NCBI GenBank assembly: GCA_964406475.1 | Contig: CAYORS010000008.1 | Span: 1 to 35,523, forward strand | Reading direction: 5' to 3' | Length of the DNA stretch: 35,523 nucleotides | From: JAQBQZ01 sp964406475 | Lineage (GTDB): Bacteria; Patescibacteriota; Minisyncoccia; Phycocordibacterales; CAIRYW01 | Shown: piece by piece, positions 6,472 to 14,758 of the stretch | Layout of the letters: each line of letters begins with the position of its first letter | Numbering within the stretch: the first letter of the stretch is position 1 | The notes under the pieces: generated by a model | Told to the model about the DNA's origin: nothing | Seen by the model: only the letters and a program-made list of their open reading frames with translations | Databases searched by the model: none | Made by a program: the position numbers and the translations under genes

Positions 6472-7533
6472 TTATAAACCGTATGATTTTGTGGTTTTTG
6501 ATGTCACAAGAACCTCACGAAGTTGGCTAGAAAGCTCTGTCGCCTTTGCCATATCAAGACCTATGATAGAAATATTGGAAGTGTTTTGAGCGGTTCTCTT
6601 CATTTGTCCACCTAAGATAGCGTCTGACGCAGCATTCTCGATGGTAATATTCCCTATTCCAAACAATCGCTCAATAAAACTTTGCTCAACAAGTATATTT
6701 TGAACACTTGAAAACGGCATTCGTATTTCACTTAAAGCAAAAACCCCTCTTTTCATCACAATAAACTGGTTTGCAAAACTAAAGCTGTAATTGTGAAGCC
6801 ATACAAAAAAATAAAGCATACGACATAAAAACACAACAATAGTACTGAAAACAAAAATTGAAAACAAGTAAGAGAAAGACTTTCCTTCAAAAGATTTACT
6901 GAGTCGCACAAAAGCAAAAAAAGCAAGAGCCAGCATAATACCAATTGTCCCGAAAAATTGTTTGATTGCCTCTGATAAAATAAAGGTTTTTTTGAATGGA
7001 TATGTTTGTTTGGATACATCTTTTAATGCAGATTCTCCAGATATATTTGGGGTTGTGTTCGAAATACTTTCTTGAACTGGAACTGGTTTTGAATTTTCTC
7101 CTGCTGTGATCTTATGGAGAATAAAGTCACGAAGCTTGTCGGCAGTCGCCTTATCCACACCGTCAATATGCGCCTCTAATCCTGAAGAAAATGTGGCACT
7201 TGAAATATGTACATCATAAATACCCAAAACCCTATCGATAAGATCTTGATCGACATACACATCTTGAATCTTTGAAAACTGAAGGTGGATTTCTTTTGGT
7301 GTGAAAACACCTTTTTTGATTGTAATAAACGAGTCATTTGCATCATAAAAATAGCTCTTTATATAAAAACGAACATATACAAGGTATAAAGACATAAGCA
7401 CAGCAAAACAGAGAATGAACATCACACACCCGGCAACAAGAGAAAGCGCAAAAGAATCAGACAAAGCAGGAATCATTATTTGCGCAAAAACCCCTAGAAT
7501 AAATGCAGGAAGAAGAGAAATAAAGAAAAACAT
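6472..7533 (-). CDS. Membrane protein with two bacterial PH (bPH2, YdbS/YdbT-like) domains
   Basis: Function in the cell is not established; the family is membrane-anchored PH-like domains. The layout is two hydrophobic helices (about 1-25 and 33-55), a first bPH2 domain (about 60-145, starting near FITIKKGVFTPKEIHLQFSK), a polar linker (145-175), two more hydrophobic helices (185-245), and a second bPH2 domain (about 250-345, IVMKRGVFALSEIRMPFSS). This internal duplication is typical of YdbT-like proteins. The gene lies between rplB and rpsS, where no gene normally sits. It follows a terminator and has its own promoter at 7625-7654. The frame stays open upstream of the ATG at 7533; a start at an ATT at 7617 would add 28 plausible residues containing HPLHVKKKYLKKALEQ. 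Confidence 0.85.
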   Translation of the reverse strand: MFFFISLLPAFILGVFAQIMIPALSDSFALSLVAGCVMFILCFAVLMSLYLVYVRFYIKSYFYDANDSFITIKKGVFTPKEIHLQFSKIQDVYVDQDLIDRVLGIYDVHISSATFSSGLEAHIDGVDKATADKLRDFILHKITAGENSKPVPVQESISNTTPNISGESALKDVSKQTYPFKKTFILSEAIKQFFGTIGIMLALAFFAFVRLSKSFEGKSFSYLFSIFVFSTIVVFLCRMLYFFVWLHNYSFSFANQFIVMKRGVFALSEIRMPFSSVQNILVEQSFIERLFGIGNITIENAASDAILGGQMKRTAQNTSNISIIGLDMAKATELSSQLREVLVTSKTTKSYGL

Positions 7534-7624
7534 AATAGATTGTTCGAGCGCCTTTTTTAGGTATTTCTTTTTGACGTGTAATGGGTGATCTATTTGAAAT
7601 TGAGATATAAGATGAATATAAATT

Positions 7625-7654
7625 ATTATACCTATAATAATATCAAAAAAACAA
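7625..7654 (-). promoter_or_regulatory. Putative promoter of the PH-domain gene
   Basis: On the minus strand, TTGTTT (7654-7649) and TATAAT (7630-7625) are separated by 18 bp, directly behind the rplB terminator. An in-frame ATT codon begins 7 nt after the -10 box. Confidence 0.5.
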
Positions 7655-7688
7655 AAAGAACACCATTTATGGTGTTCTTTTTGTTTTT
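7647..7688 (-). terminator. Terminator behind rplB
   Basis: A palindrome with 20-bp arms (7647-7666 and 7669-7688), G/C core CACCAT/ATGGTG and T-rich flanks, begins in the rplB stop codon. It ends the tuf-to-rplB transcription unit. Confidence 0.8.
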
Positions 7689-8529
7689 ATCTTTGCTTTC
7701 CTACACGACGGCGGGAAACAATATGTTTGTTTGAGTACTTTGTCTTCTTTCTTGATTTTTGACCTTTTCCTGTTGGTTTACCATAGACAGAAATAGCTCT
7801 TCGTCGCCCTCGTCCTTGTCGTCCTTCACCTCCTCCGTGCGGATGATCTACTGGGTTCATAGCAGTACCACGAACCGTTGGTCGGATACCCTTCCATCGA
7901 CTTCGTCCTGCTTTTCCAAATTTTACAAGATGATGTTCATCATTAGATACAGTTCCTACACTTGCATAACATGTATCTTTGACTTTGCGCACCTCTGTTG
8001 AAGGTAGTTTTAGGAGAGTGTATCCCATATCCTGAGCAATCACCTCTATAAAGTTACCTGCACTTCGTCCCATTTTTGCACCACCTTGAGGTTTTACTTC
8101 AACATTGTAAACAAAAGAACCTACAGGAATATTCTTAAGAGCAAGTCGGTTTGCAAGAGTAACTGGTGCGTTTTCACTTACAACAAAAGTTTGACCAACT
8201 TTTACTTCTTTTGGTACGAGAACATATCGTTTCTCCCCGTCTGCATAGACAGCAAGACCAATAAATCCACTTCTGTTTGGATCGTATTCAACAGAAACAA
8301 TCTTTGCTGGTATGTCTTTTTTGTTATAACTAAAATCAACATCTCGAAGAAGTCTTTTGTTACCACCTCCTTTATGTCGTGTTGTGATTCGTCCACGATT
8401 ATTACGTCCACCTGTTTTGTTAAATCCTCCGACGAGAGATTTTTCAGGTTTTGCACCAGAAAGAAGATCGCGGTAATTGATTGTTACTGTATTTCTTCGT
8501 GTTTTTGTATATGGCTTATATGTTTTCAT
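7687..8529 (-). CDS. rplB: 50S ribosomal protein L2
   Basis: L2 is central to the peptidyl transferase region and subunit joining. The 280-residue product starts MKTYKPYTKTRRNTVTI and has the conserved GGGNKRLLRDVDF region and the C-terminal signature MNPVDHPHGGGEGRQGRGR, which includes the His residue important for peptidyl transfer. It is the last gene of the tuf-rpsJ-rplC-rplD-rplW-rplB unit and is closed by a strong terminator. Confidence 0.98.
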   Translation of the reverse strand: MKTYKPYTKTRRNTVTINYRDLLSGAKPEKSLVGGFNKTGGRNNRGRITTRHKGGGNKRLLRDVDFSYNKKDIPAKIVSVEYDPNRSGFIGLAVYADGEKRYVLVPKEVKVGQTFVVSENAPVTLANRLALKNIPVGSFVYNVEVKPQGGAKMGRSAGNFIEVIAQDMGYTLLKLPSTEVRKVKDTCYASVGTVSNDEHHLVKFGKAGRSRWKGIRPTVRGTAMNPVDHPHGGGEGRQGRGRRRAISVYGKPTGKGQKSRKKTKYSNKHIVSRRRVGKQR

Positions 8530-8570
8530 TTTTTTATGGTAAGTTGTTTGTACAAAACAAACATCTTAGA

Positions 8571-8855
8571 TTAAGCTATTTCTATCTTATCCCCTTTTTT
8601 GAGATAGACATACGCCTTGACGACCCCTCTTGTTGAACCTTTCTTCCCTTTTGAAAAAACTTTTTTAGGACGAAGCTTAACAATATTTACTTTTACAGGC
8701 TCTACTTTATAGATTGTTTTCACAGCACGCTTTACAGTGTTCTTTGTCGCAGTTCTTGATATTTCAAAAACATACGCAAGAAGAGTATCACTCACAAGAG
8801 CTGCTTTTTCTGTAATACGAGGTCGTATGAGAATTGTACTTGGGTCAAATGTCAT
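8571..8855 (-). CDS. rplW: 50S ribosomal protein L23
   Basis: L23 is at the tunnel exit and is the docking site for trigger factor and SRP. The 94-residue product has the family patterns RPRITEKAALVSD near the start, FEISRTATKNTVKRAVKTIY in the middle, and VNIVKLRPKKV. Length and position (rplD-rplW-rplB) are normal. Confidence 0.97.
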   Translation of the reverse strand: MTFDPSTILIRPRITEKAALVSDTLLAYVFEISRTATKNTVKRAVKTIYKVEPVKVNIVKLRPKKVFSKGKKGSTRGVVKAYVYLKKGDKIEIA

Positions 8856-8868
8856 AATGATTGAATAA

Positions 8869-9534
8869 TTATTTTGTAAGTCTTTGAGTAATAAGATCTA
8901 CAGACACTTGAGGATTTTCAATCACAAGATATTTGTACTTCAATAGATCAACAGGGTTCATTGTCATCACAGAAGACACAGATGCCTTACCGATGTTGCT
9001 GAAACTTTTTTCTATTGTTGTGTCTTTTTTTGATGTTGCTACATAAAGAGTGTTTGTTCTTTTTGTCTTCAATTTTTCAAAACCACTAATTGAACTCAAG
9101 TTTTGAATTACTGTCAAAGCGTCTTTTGTTTTTGGTTTTACAAATTCAAAAGAATCAACAAAAAGAATTTCTCCGTCTTTGAATTTCTTTGAGAGAATTG
9201 TTGCAAGAGCTTTCGCCTTTGCTTTTTTGTTTATTTTTCGATCAAAATTCTTCTCATTTCGAGGACCGTGAGCAACACCTCCCCCAACCCAAATAGGTGA
9301 TCGGCTTGATCCGTGTCGTGCACGACCTGTACCTTTTTGTTTCCAAGGTTTTTTACCTCCTCCACGAACCTCTCCTCTATCTTTTGTATGAGCTGTACCA
9401 GCACGTCGTGATGTAAGCATCGAAGAAACAACTTGATGAACCAAGTCTGCATTCCAAGAAAGACCGAATACGTCTTGTGGAAGACTTATTTTTTCTTTTT
9501 GTTTTCCTTCTTTTGTATAAATTGATGTTTCCAT
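8869..9534 (-). CDS. rplD: 50S ribosomal protein L4
   Basis: L4 lines the exit tunnel and, in E. coli, attenuates the S10 operon. The 221-residue product has the tunnel-loop region TKDRGEVRGGGKKPWKQKGTGRARHG (given in part), followed by SPIWVGGGVAHGP, both hallmarks of L4. It lies 26 nt after rplC. Confidence 0.97.
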   Translation of the reverse strand: METSIYTKEGKQKEKISLPQDVFGLSWNADLVHQVVSSMLTSRRAGTAHTKDRGEVRGGGKKPWKQKGTGRARHGSSRSPIWVGGGVAHGPRNEKNFDRKINKKAKAKALATILSKKFKDGEILFVDSFEFVKPKTKDALTVIQNLSSISGFEKLKTKRTNTLYVATSKKDTTIEKSFSNIGKASVSSVMTMNPVDLLKYKYLVIENPQVSVDLITQRLTK

Positions 9535-9560
9535 AATATTTTTGGACTTTAAGAACCAGA

Positions 9561-10175
9561 TTATTTTGATCTGATTTCGAGTATTGTCCCGCGACGACCT
9601 GGCACAGCACCACTTATATAAATCTGATTATTATCTTTGTCGATTTGAACGATCTTAAGATTTTTGACAGTTACTCTATCCCCTCCTGTTCGTCCTGCCA
9701 TTCTTTTACCTTTGGCAACACGACCACCATCTCTTCCTGCACCTCCAATAGAACCTGGTTCTCGTTCTGAGTGTTTTTGTCCGTGACTTCGCGGACCTCC
9801 TTTGAAGCCATGTCTTTTGACCACACCTTGAAAACCTTTTCCTTTTGTAATACCAGAGATCTCCACTACATCTCCCTCCTTAAGAACATCAAGAGAAATC
9901 TCATCTCCCAAAGTAGGAAGATTCTCTTCCACTCGAAACTCTTTGAGAATTTCAAAATTACCCAAATCCTTTGTATGCCCTTTTACTGATTTGTTTATGT
10001 TTTTTGATTTGCGAGATCCGAAGCCCACTTGGACTGATGAATAACCATCACGTTCGTTTGTTTTTATTTGTGTTACTTTAATAGGAGTAGACTCTATCAC
10101 TGTAACAGGATAGACAGTACCATCTTCTCCGAAGACTTGCGTCATATTAAGTTTTTTTCCGAGTAAAAATTTCAT
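9561..10175 (-). CDS. rplC: 50S ribosomal protein L3
   Basis: L3 reaches the peptidyl transferase centre. The 204-residue product begins MKFLLGKKLNMTQVFGEDG and contains KGKGFQGVVKRHGFKGGPRS and the loop GKRMAGRTGGDRVTVKNL that reaches the active site. The order rpsJ-rplC-rplD is canonical. Confidence 0.98.
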   Translation of the reverse strand: MKFLLGKKLNMTQVFGEDGTVYPVTVIESTPIKVTQIKTNERDGYSSVQVGFGSRKSKNINKSVKGHTKDLGNFEILKEFRVEENLPTLGDEISLDVLKEGDVVEISGITKGKGFQGVVKRHGFKGGPRSHGQKHSEREPGSIGGAGRDGGRVAKGKRMAGRTGGDRVTVKNLKIVQIDKDNNQIYISGAVPGRRGTILEIRSK

Positions 10176-10192
10176 AGTCTTCTTATTATTAA

Positions 10193-10555
10193 CTACATAG
10201 TCTTAACACTAATATCAACACCTGATGGGAGTGATATGTTTGAAATAGCCTGAATCGCTTTCTGACTAGGATTAACGATATAGATCAGACGTTTATGTGT
10301 TCGCATTTCAAACTGTTCTCGCGCATTTTTGAATACGAAAGATGCTCTGTTTACAGTATACTTTCGTATTTCTGTCGGAAGAGGAATCGGCCCCAAAACT
10401 TCTGCATCAAATCGAAGTGCTGTATCAATAATCTGTTTTACAGATAGGTCGAGAACCTTGTGATCGTAAGCACGGATTCGAATACGAAGTCGTGGAAGTC
10501 CACTACTCTTTGTTTCCGATGTTTTTGTTTTTGATTTGTTTTCGGCTGTTGCCAT
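10193..10555 (-). CDS. rpsJ: 30S ribosomal protein S10
   Basis: S10 (also NusE in transcription antitermination) is in the small-subunit head. The core LRIRIRAYDHKVLDLSVKQI starts at about residue 23, after a Ser/Thr/Lys-rich N-terminal extension longer than in most bacteria. The signature region LPTEIRKYTVNRASFV and the HKRLIYIVNPS block are present. It is separated from tuf by 91 nt that hold a 12-bp hairpin. Confidence 0.96.
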   Translation of the reverse strand: MATAENKSKTKTSETKSSGLPRLRIRIRAYDHKVLDLSVKQIIDTALRFDAEVLGPIPLPTEIRKYTVNRASFVFKNAREQFEMRTHKRLIYIVNPSQKAIQAISNISLPSGVDISVKTM

Positions 10556-10588
10556 AATGATTTTAAATTCTACACATAAACCTTAAGC

Positions 10589-10624
10589 CTCGAAACAATA
10601 TTTAATAAAAAGTATTGTTTCGAG
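10589..10624 (-). other. Hairpin between tuf and rpsJ
   Basis: Inverted repeat CTCGAAACAATA (10589-10600) and TATTGTTTCGAG (10613-10624), with a further CTTAA/TTAAG pairing outside it. No run of T follows on the minus strand, so it is more likely a processing or stability element, or a partial attenuator, than a full terminator. Confidence 0.5.
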
Positions 10625-10646
10625 TTTAAGATTTTGTTTTAGGATT

Positions 10647-11840
10647 TTACTTAACGATTTTTGTAACAACTCCCGCACCTACTGTTTTACCACCTTCTCG
10701 AATAGCAAATCGTGTTTGTTCTTCAAGAGCAACTGGTGCAACAAGCTTCACATTAAATGTTACTGTGTCTCCTGGCATAACCATTTCAACTCCAGCATTA
10801 AGTGTTACTTCTCCTGTTACGTCTGTTGTTCGGATGTAGAATTGAGGCTTGTATCCTGTAAAGAATGGTGTATGTCGTCCTCCTTCTTCTTTTTTCAATA
10901 TATATACTTCTGCCTCAAATTCTGAATGAGGTTTTACAGAACCTGGCTTTGCAAGGACTTGACCTCGAGTGATGTCTTCTTTTTTAAGACCTCGAAGAAG
11001 GATTCCAGCGTTGTCTCCAGCCATACCTTCATTGAGCTGCTTGTTGAACATCTCAATTCCTGTAACAGTAGTCTTTGCTGTATCTTTAAGACCAACAACT
11101 TCAATATCTTCGTTGAGCTTGATGATTCCTCGTTCGATTCTTCCTGTTACTACTGTTCCTCGTCCTTCGATTGAGAAGATGTCTTCTACTGGCATAAGGA
11201 ATGGTTTTTCTGTATCTCGAACTGGTACTGGAATGTATGTATCGAGAGCGTCAACAAGTTCAAGAACTTTCTTTGACCACTCATCATCTACACCTGAAGC
11301 TTCAAGAGCCTTGAGCCCTGAACCTCGGATAACTGGACAGTTGTCTCCGTCGTATCCTCTTTTTGTAAGCTCTTCTCGCACTTCTGCTTCAACAAGGTCG
11401 ATAAGGTCTTTATCAGGCACCATATCACACTTGTTGAGGAATACAATGATCTTTGGCACTCCCACTTGTCTCGCGAGGAGAATATGCTCTTTTGTTTGTG
11501 GCATACACCCATCTGTTGCTGCTACCACAAGAATAGCACCATCCATTTGAGCCGCACCTGTAATCATGTTTTTGATATAATCGGCGTGACCTGGAGCATC
11601 GATGTGAGCATAGTGTCGTGATGCAGACTCATACTCGTTATGTGAGAGGTTAATTGTAATACCTCGAGCTTTTTCTTCTGGGGCATTGTCGATTTGATCA
11701 ACAGCCTTGAGCTTTACATTGTTACCAGCTCGTGAAAGCACATTAAGAATAGCCGCGGTAAGAGTTGTCTTTCCGTGGTCTACGTGTCCAATAGTACCTA
11801 CGTTTACGTGAGGTTTTGAACGATTGAATAGTTCAGCCAT
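10647..11840 (-). CDS. tuf: Elongation factor Tu
   Basis: EF-Tu delivers aminoacyl-tRNA to the ribosome with GTP. The 397-residue product is full length: G1 GHVDHGKT (18-25), RGITI switch I, DAPGH switch II (usually DCPGH), NKCD, and a G5 region reading GSGLKALE (usually GSALKAL). Domains 2 and 3 follow. It heads the S10 cluster. A promoter (11982-12012) and a leader hairpin lie upstream. Confidence 0.99.
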   Translation of the reverse strand: MAELFNRSKPHVNVGTIGHVDHGKTTLTAAILNVLSRAGNNVKLKAVDQIDNAPEEKARGITINLSHNEYESASRHYAHIDAPGHADYIKNMITGAAQMDGAILVVAATDGCMPQTKEHILLARQVGVPKIIVFLNKCDMVPDKDLIDLVEAEVREELTKRGYDGDNCPVIRGSGLKALEASGVDDEWSKKVLELVDALDTYIPVPVRDTEKPFLMPVEDIFSIEGRGTVVTGRIERGIIKLNEDIEVVGLKDTAKTTVTGIEMFNKQLNEGMAGDNAGILLRGLKKEDITRGQVLAKPGSVKPHSEFEAEVYILKKEEGGRHTPFFTGYKPQFYIRTTDVTGEVTLNAGVEMVMPGDTVTFNVKLVAPVALEEQTRFAIREGGKTVGAGVVTKIVK

Positions 11841-11880
11841 ATATATTTTATAGTTATATAATTGTGTCCTTAATTATCCT

Positions 11881-11910
11881 CTCTAAAAAGCGCGAGAAGC
11901 CTTTTTAGAG
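11881..11910 (-). other. Hairpin in the tuf leader
   Basis: Perfect 10-bp stem, CTCTAAAAAG and CTTTTTAGAG, with a 10-nt loop, inside the predicted tuf 5' leader. It is not followed by a run of T on the minus strand. The rest of the 314-base gap between tuf and the next gene shows the tuf promoter and little else. Confidence 0.5.
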
Positions 11911-11981
11911 AAGTAACTTAAAGACGGACTTGATAATTTGCGTGAGATAAGCAATTAAAAAAACCGCTTAAACGCGTAAAA

Positions 11982-12012
11982 ATCATATTAGCATAAAACA
12001 AAAAGGTGTCAA
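11982..12012 (-). promoter_or_regulatory. Putative tuf promoter
   Basis: On the minus strand, TTGACA (12012-12007) and TATGAT (11987-11982); the 19-bp spacer is long. The leader to tuf would be about 135 nt. Confidence 0.5.
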
Positions 12013-12113
12013 ATAAAACAGAGCCTTTCGCCACCTTGGCACCACTTTAAAAAATATGTTGTATGAGTAGTCAAAAATAACCTGTGTAATACTTTAACAC
12101 GAATGTAGTGTAT

Positions 12114-12130
12114 ACTTAATTTCATTAAGT
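12114..12130. promoter_or_regulatory. Inverted repeat upstream of the ankyrin-like gene
   Basis: ACTTAAT, three bases, then ATTAAGT, 8 bp before a TACAAT -10-like box. It could be an operator, but A/T-rich palindromes are common in this DNA. Confidence 0.3.
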
Positions 12131-12154
12131 ATTAATATACAATCAATAAATACA

Positions 12155-13057
12155 ATGCTTTACATTATTTTTTTTCTATTAGAAAAGATTAATATTGTTG
12201 TCTGGCTTGTGATGGGAGCAACAGCACTTTTATTTTTTGATAGCCCAGGTGGTGGACTCTCTGATTTGTGGTATTTCCCGACTATTATTATTATCTTAAC
12301 CTTCATTCTCATAGGCTCTATATGGCTGGCATCTCATAGTGAAAGATCAATGAATGCTTGGATTGTATTGGGTTTTATTATTTCAATGCTCTTGTCGTAT
12401 CCTTCTGTGACATTCTTGGCAAAAAAACACGAAGATAATCAAAAAGCAAAAACTGTTCTATCTTTTATCGAAAAGCACAACAAAGAAAATACACCCTTGT
12501 CAAATAGTGAAATTATTGAATACTTTGAATATTTAAAGAAAAGTAAGGGTTCAGTTCATGATATAGAAGAATTTGAAACACTACTTAACAAAAATATCAT
12601 CAACCCCTATGGTACAGTTGATCACGATGGTAATTCTGTTTCTATTTTGAGTCAAATAGTATCTTTACCAAAATCGATATTTCTAGAAACACTGCTCAAA
12701 CATGCGCCAACAATAAATGACAATGCATTTTTAGTCTATTACTTAAGTACATTCTATAAAGAAAACCAGACCGAGACTCTCAAAAAAGCAAAACTACTAC
12801 TTGAACATGGCTTTGATCCAAGCAAAAAAGATTACGTATACAAAAATGAGGAGCCAAAATCAGCAATTGATCTGCTCAAAAAAACAAAAGCCACTCGCGA
12901 GGAACTTGTTGCAGACGGTGAGGCACGCAAAATTGAATTTGCACAAGATAAAGGCAAAGATCCTTCGCAAATTGATGATTTCCCTGATCTTGCACAATTT
13001 AAAAAAGAGCTTGAAAATGTAAATCGATTGATTGATTTTTTGGAAAATTATAGATAA
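12155..13057 (+). CDS. Membrane protein with ankyrin-like C-terminal region
   Basis: Function not recognised. The 300-residue product has three hydrophobic helices in the first 90 residues (about 5-28, 38-57 and 68-92), then a long soluble, charged region. Residues about 175-245 look like one or two degenerate ankyrin repeats (ETLLKHAP, then KAKLLLEHGFDPS followed by SAIDLLKK). The C-terminus is highly charged and probably helical. The start codon follows a TACAAT box by 11 nt, and a 7-bp inverted repeat ACTTAAT-TTC-ATTAAGT (12114-12130) lies upstream. It is divergent from tuf. Confidence 0.75.
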   Translation: MLYIIFFLLEKINIVVWLVMGATALLFFDSPGGGLSDLWYFPTIIIILTFILIGSIWLASHSERSMNAWIVLGFIISMLLSYPSVTFLAKKHEDNQKAKTVLSFIEKHNKENTPLSNSEIIEYFEYLKKSKGSVHDIEEFETLLNKNIINPYGTVDHDGNSVSILSQIVSLPKSIFLETLLKHAPTINDNAFLVYYLSTFYKENQTETLKKAKLLLEHGFDPSKKDYVYKNEEPKSAIDLLKKTKATREELVADGEARKIEFAQDKGKDPSQIDDFPDLAQFKKELENVNRLIDFLENYR

Positions 13058-13089
13058 ATTTCACACCCAAAAAACTGTGCAGAGAGAAA

Positions 13090-13105
13090 ACAAATCTTTA
13101 TTTGT
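13090..13105. terminator. Weak bidirectional terminator
   Basis: ACAAAT, CTTT, ATTTGT followed by T-rich bases on both strands, between two convergent genes. The stem is short and A/T-rich. Confidence 0.4.
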
Positions 13106-13113
13106 GTTTTTGA

Positions 13114-13383
13114 TCAGAAAAGAAATGCACGCAACAAAATTACCAAGCATATCAAAGCCGAAATAGTAAGTGTTTTTGCAAAAATACGAGAATAAAAACC
13201 ACATAAAAGGCAAAAAGAGGAAATCAATCCCACCCCACCACAAAAAATACTTATGTACCTACCCAGAAGACATAAAGAGCTTACTACTTCATATCGATTG
13301 AAAGCACAAGGAGTAAGTGGAAAAGATGTAAAAATAATAAAGGAGAAAAATAAAAGATAAATAATTATAAATACTTTTTTCAT
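13114..13383 (-). CDS. Small hydrophobic protein, 89 residues
   Basis: Not recognised. The product is mostly hydrophobic: a signal-like N-terminus (MKKVFIIIYLLFFSFIIF) and two more likely membrane segments, with several Cys. It starts 31 nt after the DUF3298-type gene on the same strand, so the two may be co-transcribed. The sequence has no obvious family and could be a chance ORF in A/T-rich DNA, but its membrane-like pattern and start-codon context make a real gene plausible. Confidence 0.45.
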   Translation of the reverse strand: MKKVFIIIYLLFFSFIIFTSFPLTPCAFNRYEVVSSLCLLGRYISIFCGGVGLISSFCLLCGFYSRIFAKTLTISALICLVILLRAFLF

Positions 13384-13414
13384 TTTTTAAAATTAATCTT
13401 AATAAGACTTTTGG

Positions 13415-14656
13415 TTATTTTACGCTATAAAAATTAAATGATGAATAAAACTTTTTAAACAAACCATCATCTTCATCTATACCAATCAAAACAATACGAG
13501 AATCATTGTTTTCAAAAGAAACAGCTTCAATAATACTCCCGTCTTCGAGTGTTGACTTCACAAGGATTGCATTTCTCCCATTTACAGTGATATTTTCAAT
13601 TTTCTTACTTGGAGGATTAGTATCAAACCCAAATTCATCAAGTAGAACATCGAGTGGACTGTCTGTTTTTTTATTGATAATTATCTGCCATTCACCCTTA
13701 TATGATTCATCTATTACTTTTGTGCTTGGCATAAACCCGATCAGATTATCTACCTGATCAGTTTTCCAACCTGAAGGATAATCAACTGAAAAACGATGTT
13801 CGCTATTGGTATAGGTTTTCCATTTTTGAGTACTTTCTACTGTTGAAATGTTTTTTATGCTTATGAGCTTTTTGAATGAATCCGTCATCACATCCTGAAT
13901 TGCCCTATACGGTAATACAATTTCTGGACTACCACTCACATATGGCCCTACCTGATATTCATCAAATATAATATGAATACCATCTCTTGCTAACACAAAA
14001 TTGCTAAAATTATCAGCCGTTGGTTTTAATCCATCTTTTACCATCATTTCATCACCATAAAGAATCTCATGATTTTGAGTGTTATTTTTTTTCAAGACAT
14101 CAAATGATAATGATGACAGTTTCTGCAAATAACCCTCCTTAAAAAGATTCTGTGATGAAATTTTTTCTCCAGTATCAGTATTAAAAATCAATACAGACAC
14201 ATTATGACTTCCGTGCGCACCTCCTGTGTATGTATAAGAAGAAAACACAACATTGAGAATCGGAAAATTTTCTAAACTATAAATCAGTTTTATATCATTG
14301 GTCGCAAGCCATTTTTCATCAGATTTATAATTTATAACATCTTTATCAAAATCTTTTTTTTGATTTTGAGCATTTGTAATTGCCCACAATCTTAGAGACT
14401 GGTTTATCTTATCTTTTGAAATCAAATTAAGTCCCTTAGTAATGACCGGGTATGTATATTCAATGTTATATGCTGTATTAGCATTATTATAAACAATCTT
14501 TTCTTTTTTGAAACTAATCTTTTTTGAAAAAGGTACAGCCTTGTAACCTGGATCATTTAAAATAATACTTGCTTTGAGCCAAACAAAATAACCAAAAACC
14601 AATCCGATAGTGATGATAATAAGAAAAGCGATTGATGATGAAATTTTTTTGTTCAT
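13415..14656 (-). CDS. Membrane-anchored DUF3298 (RsiV-like) protein with PsbP-like C-terminal domain
   Basis: Extracytoplasmic protein of unknown function. A single N-terminal membrane helix (about 9-28) anchors it. Residues about 45-270 match the DUF4163/DUF3298 pattern of RsiV and PdaC-like proteins, with the hallmark YTGGAHG (143-149), FVLARDGIHIIFDEYQVGPY and a late ELPY-like VLPY segment. Residues about 283-413 resemble a PsbP-like domain (RFSVDYPSGW). In RsiV this region binds lysozyme; no sigma factor is seen nearby, so that role cannot be assumed. A TATAAT box lies 32 nt upstream of the ATG. Confidence 0.8.
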   Translation of the reverse strand: MNKKISSSIAFLIIITIGLVFGYFVWLKASIILNDPGYKAVPFSKKISFKKEKIVYNNANTAYNIEYTYPVITKGLNLISKDKINQSLRLWAITNAQNQKKDFDKDVINYKSDEKWLATNDIKLIYSLENFPILNVVFSSYTYTGGAHGSHNVSVLIFNTDTGEKISSQNLFKEGYLQKLSSLSFDVLKKNNTQNHEILYGDEMMVKDGLKPTADNFSNFVLARDGIHIIFDEYQVGPYVSGSPEIVLPYRAIQDVMTDSFKKLISIKNISTVESTQKWKTYTNSEHRFSVDYPSGWKTDQVDNLIGFMPSTKVIDESYKGEWQIIINKKTDSPLDVLLDEFGFDTNPPSKKIENITVNGRNAILVKSTLEDGSIIEAVSFENNDSRIVLIGIDEDDGLFKKFYSSFNFYSVK

Positions 14657-14698
14657 TGAAATAATAGAAGAAAATAATTACATAAATTATACCACAAT

Positions 14699-14738
14699 CA
14701 AAAAACACACCAAAGCGTAGCTGTGGTGTGTTTTTGGT
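14699..14738. terminator. Hairpin terminator next to the fusA fragment
   Basis: AAACACACCA and TGTGGTGTGTTT arms (with one bulge) and T-rich flanks. It lies just downstream, on the minus strand, of the fusA 3'-end fragment, in the same relative place as the terminator behind intact fusA. Confidence 0.65.
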
Positions 14739-14758
14739 TTTAAATTTTAACTTAACCT

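Noticed and set aside
10589..10624. Terminator between tuf and rpsJ
   Set aside because: A strong stem, but no run of T follows on the minus strand; recorded as a hairpin of unknown role.
10969..11550. Long plus-strand ORF of 193 codons inside tuf
   Set aside because: It is antisense to a highly conserved gene; its Ser/Arg-rich translation reflects tuf codon usage.
13114..13383. Minus-strand 89-codon ORF as a certain gene
   Set aside because: Kept only at low confidence: hydrophobic translation is plausible, but A/T-rich DNA often yields such ORFs and no family is recognised.
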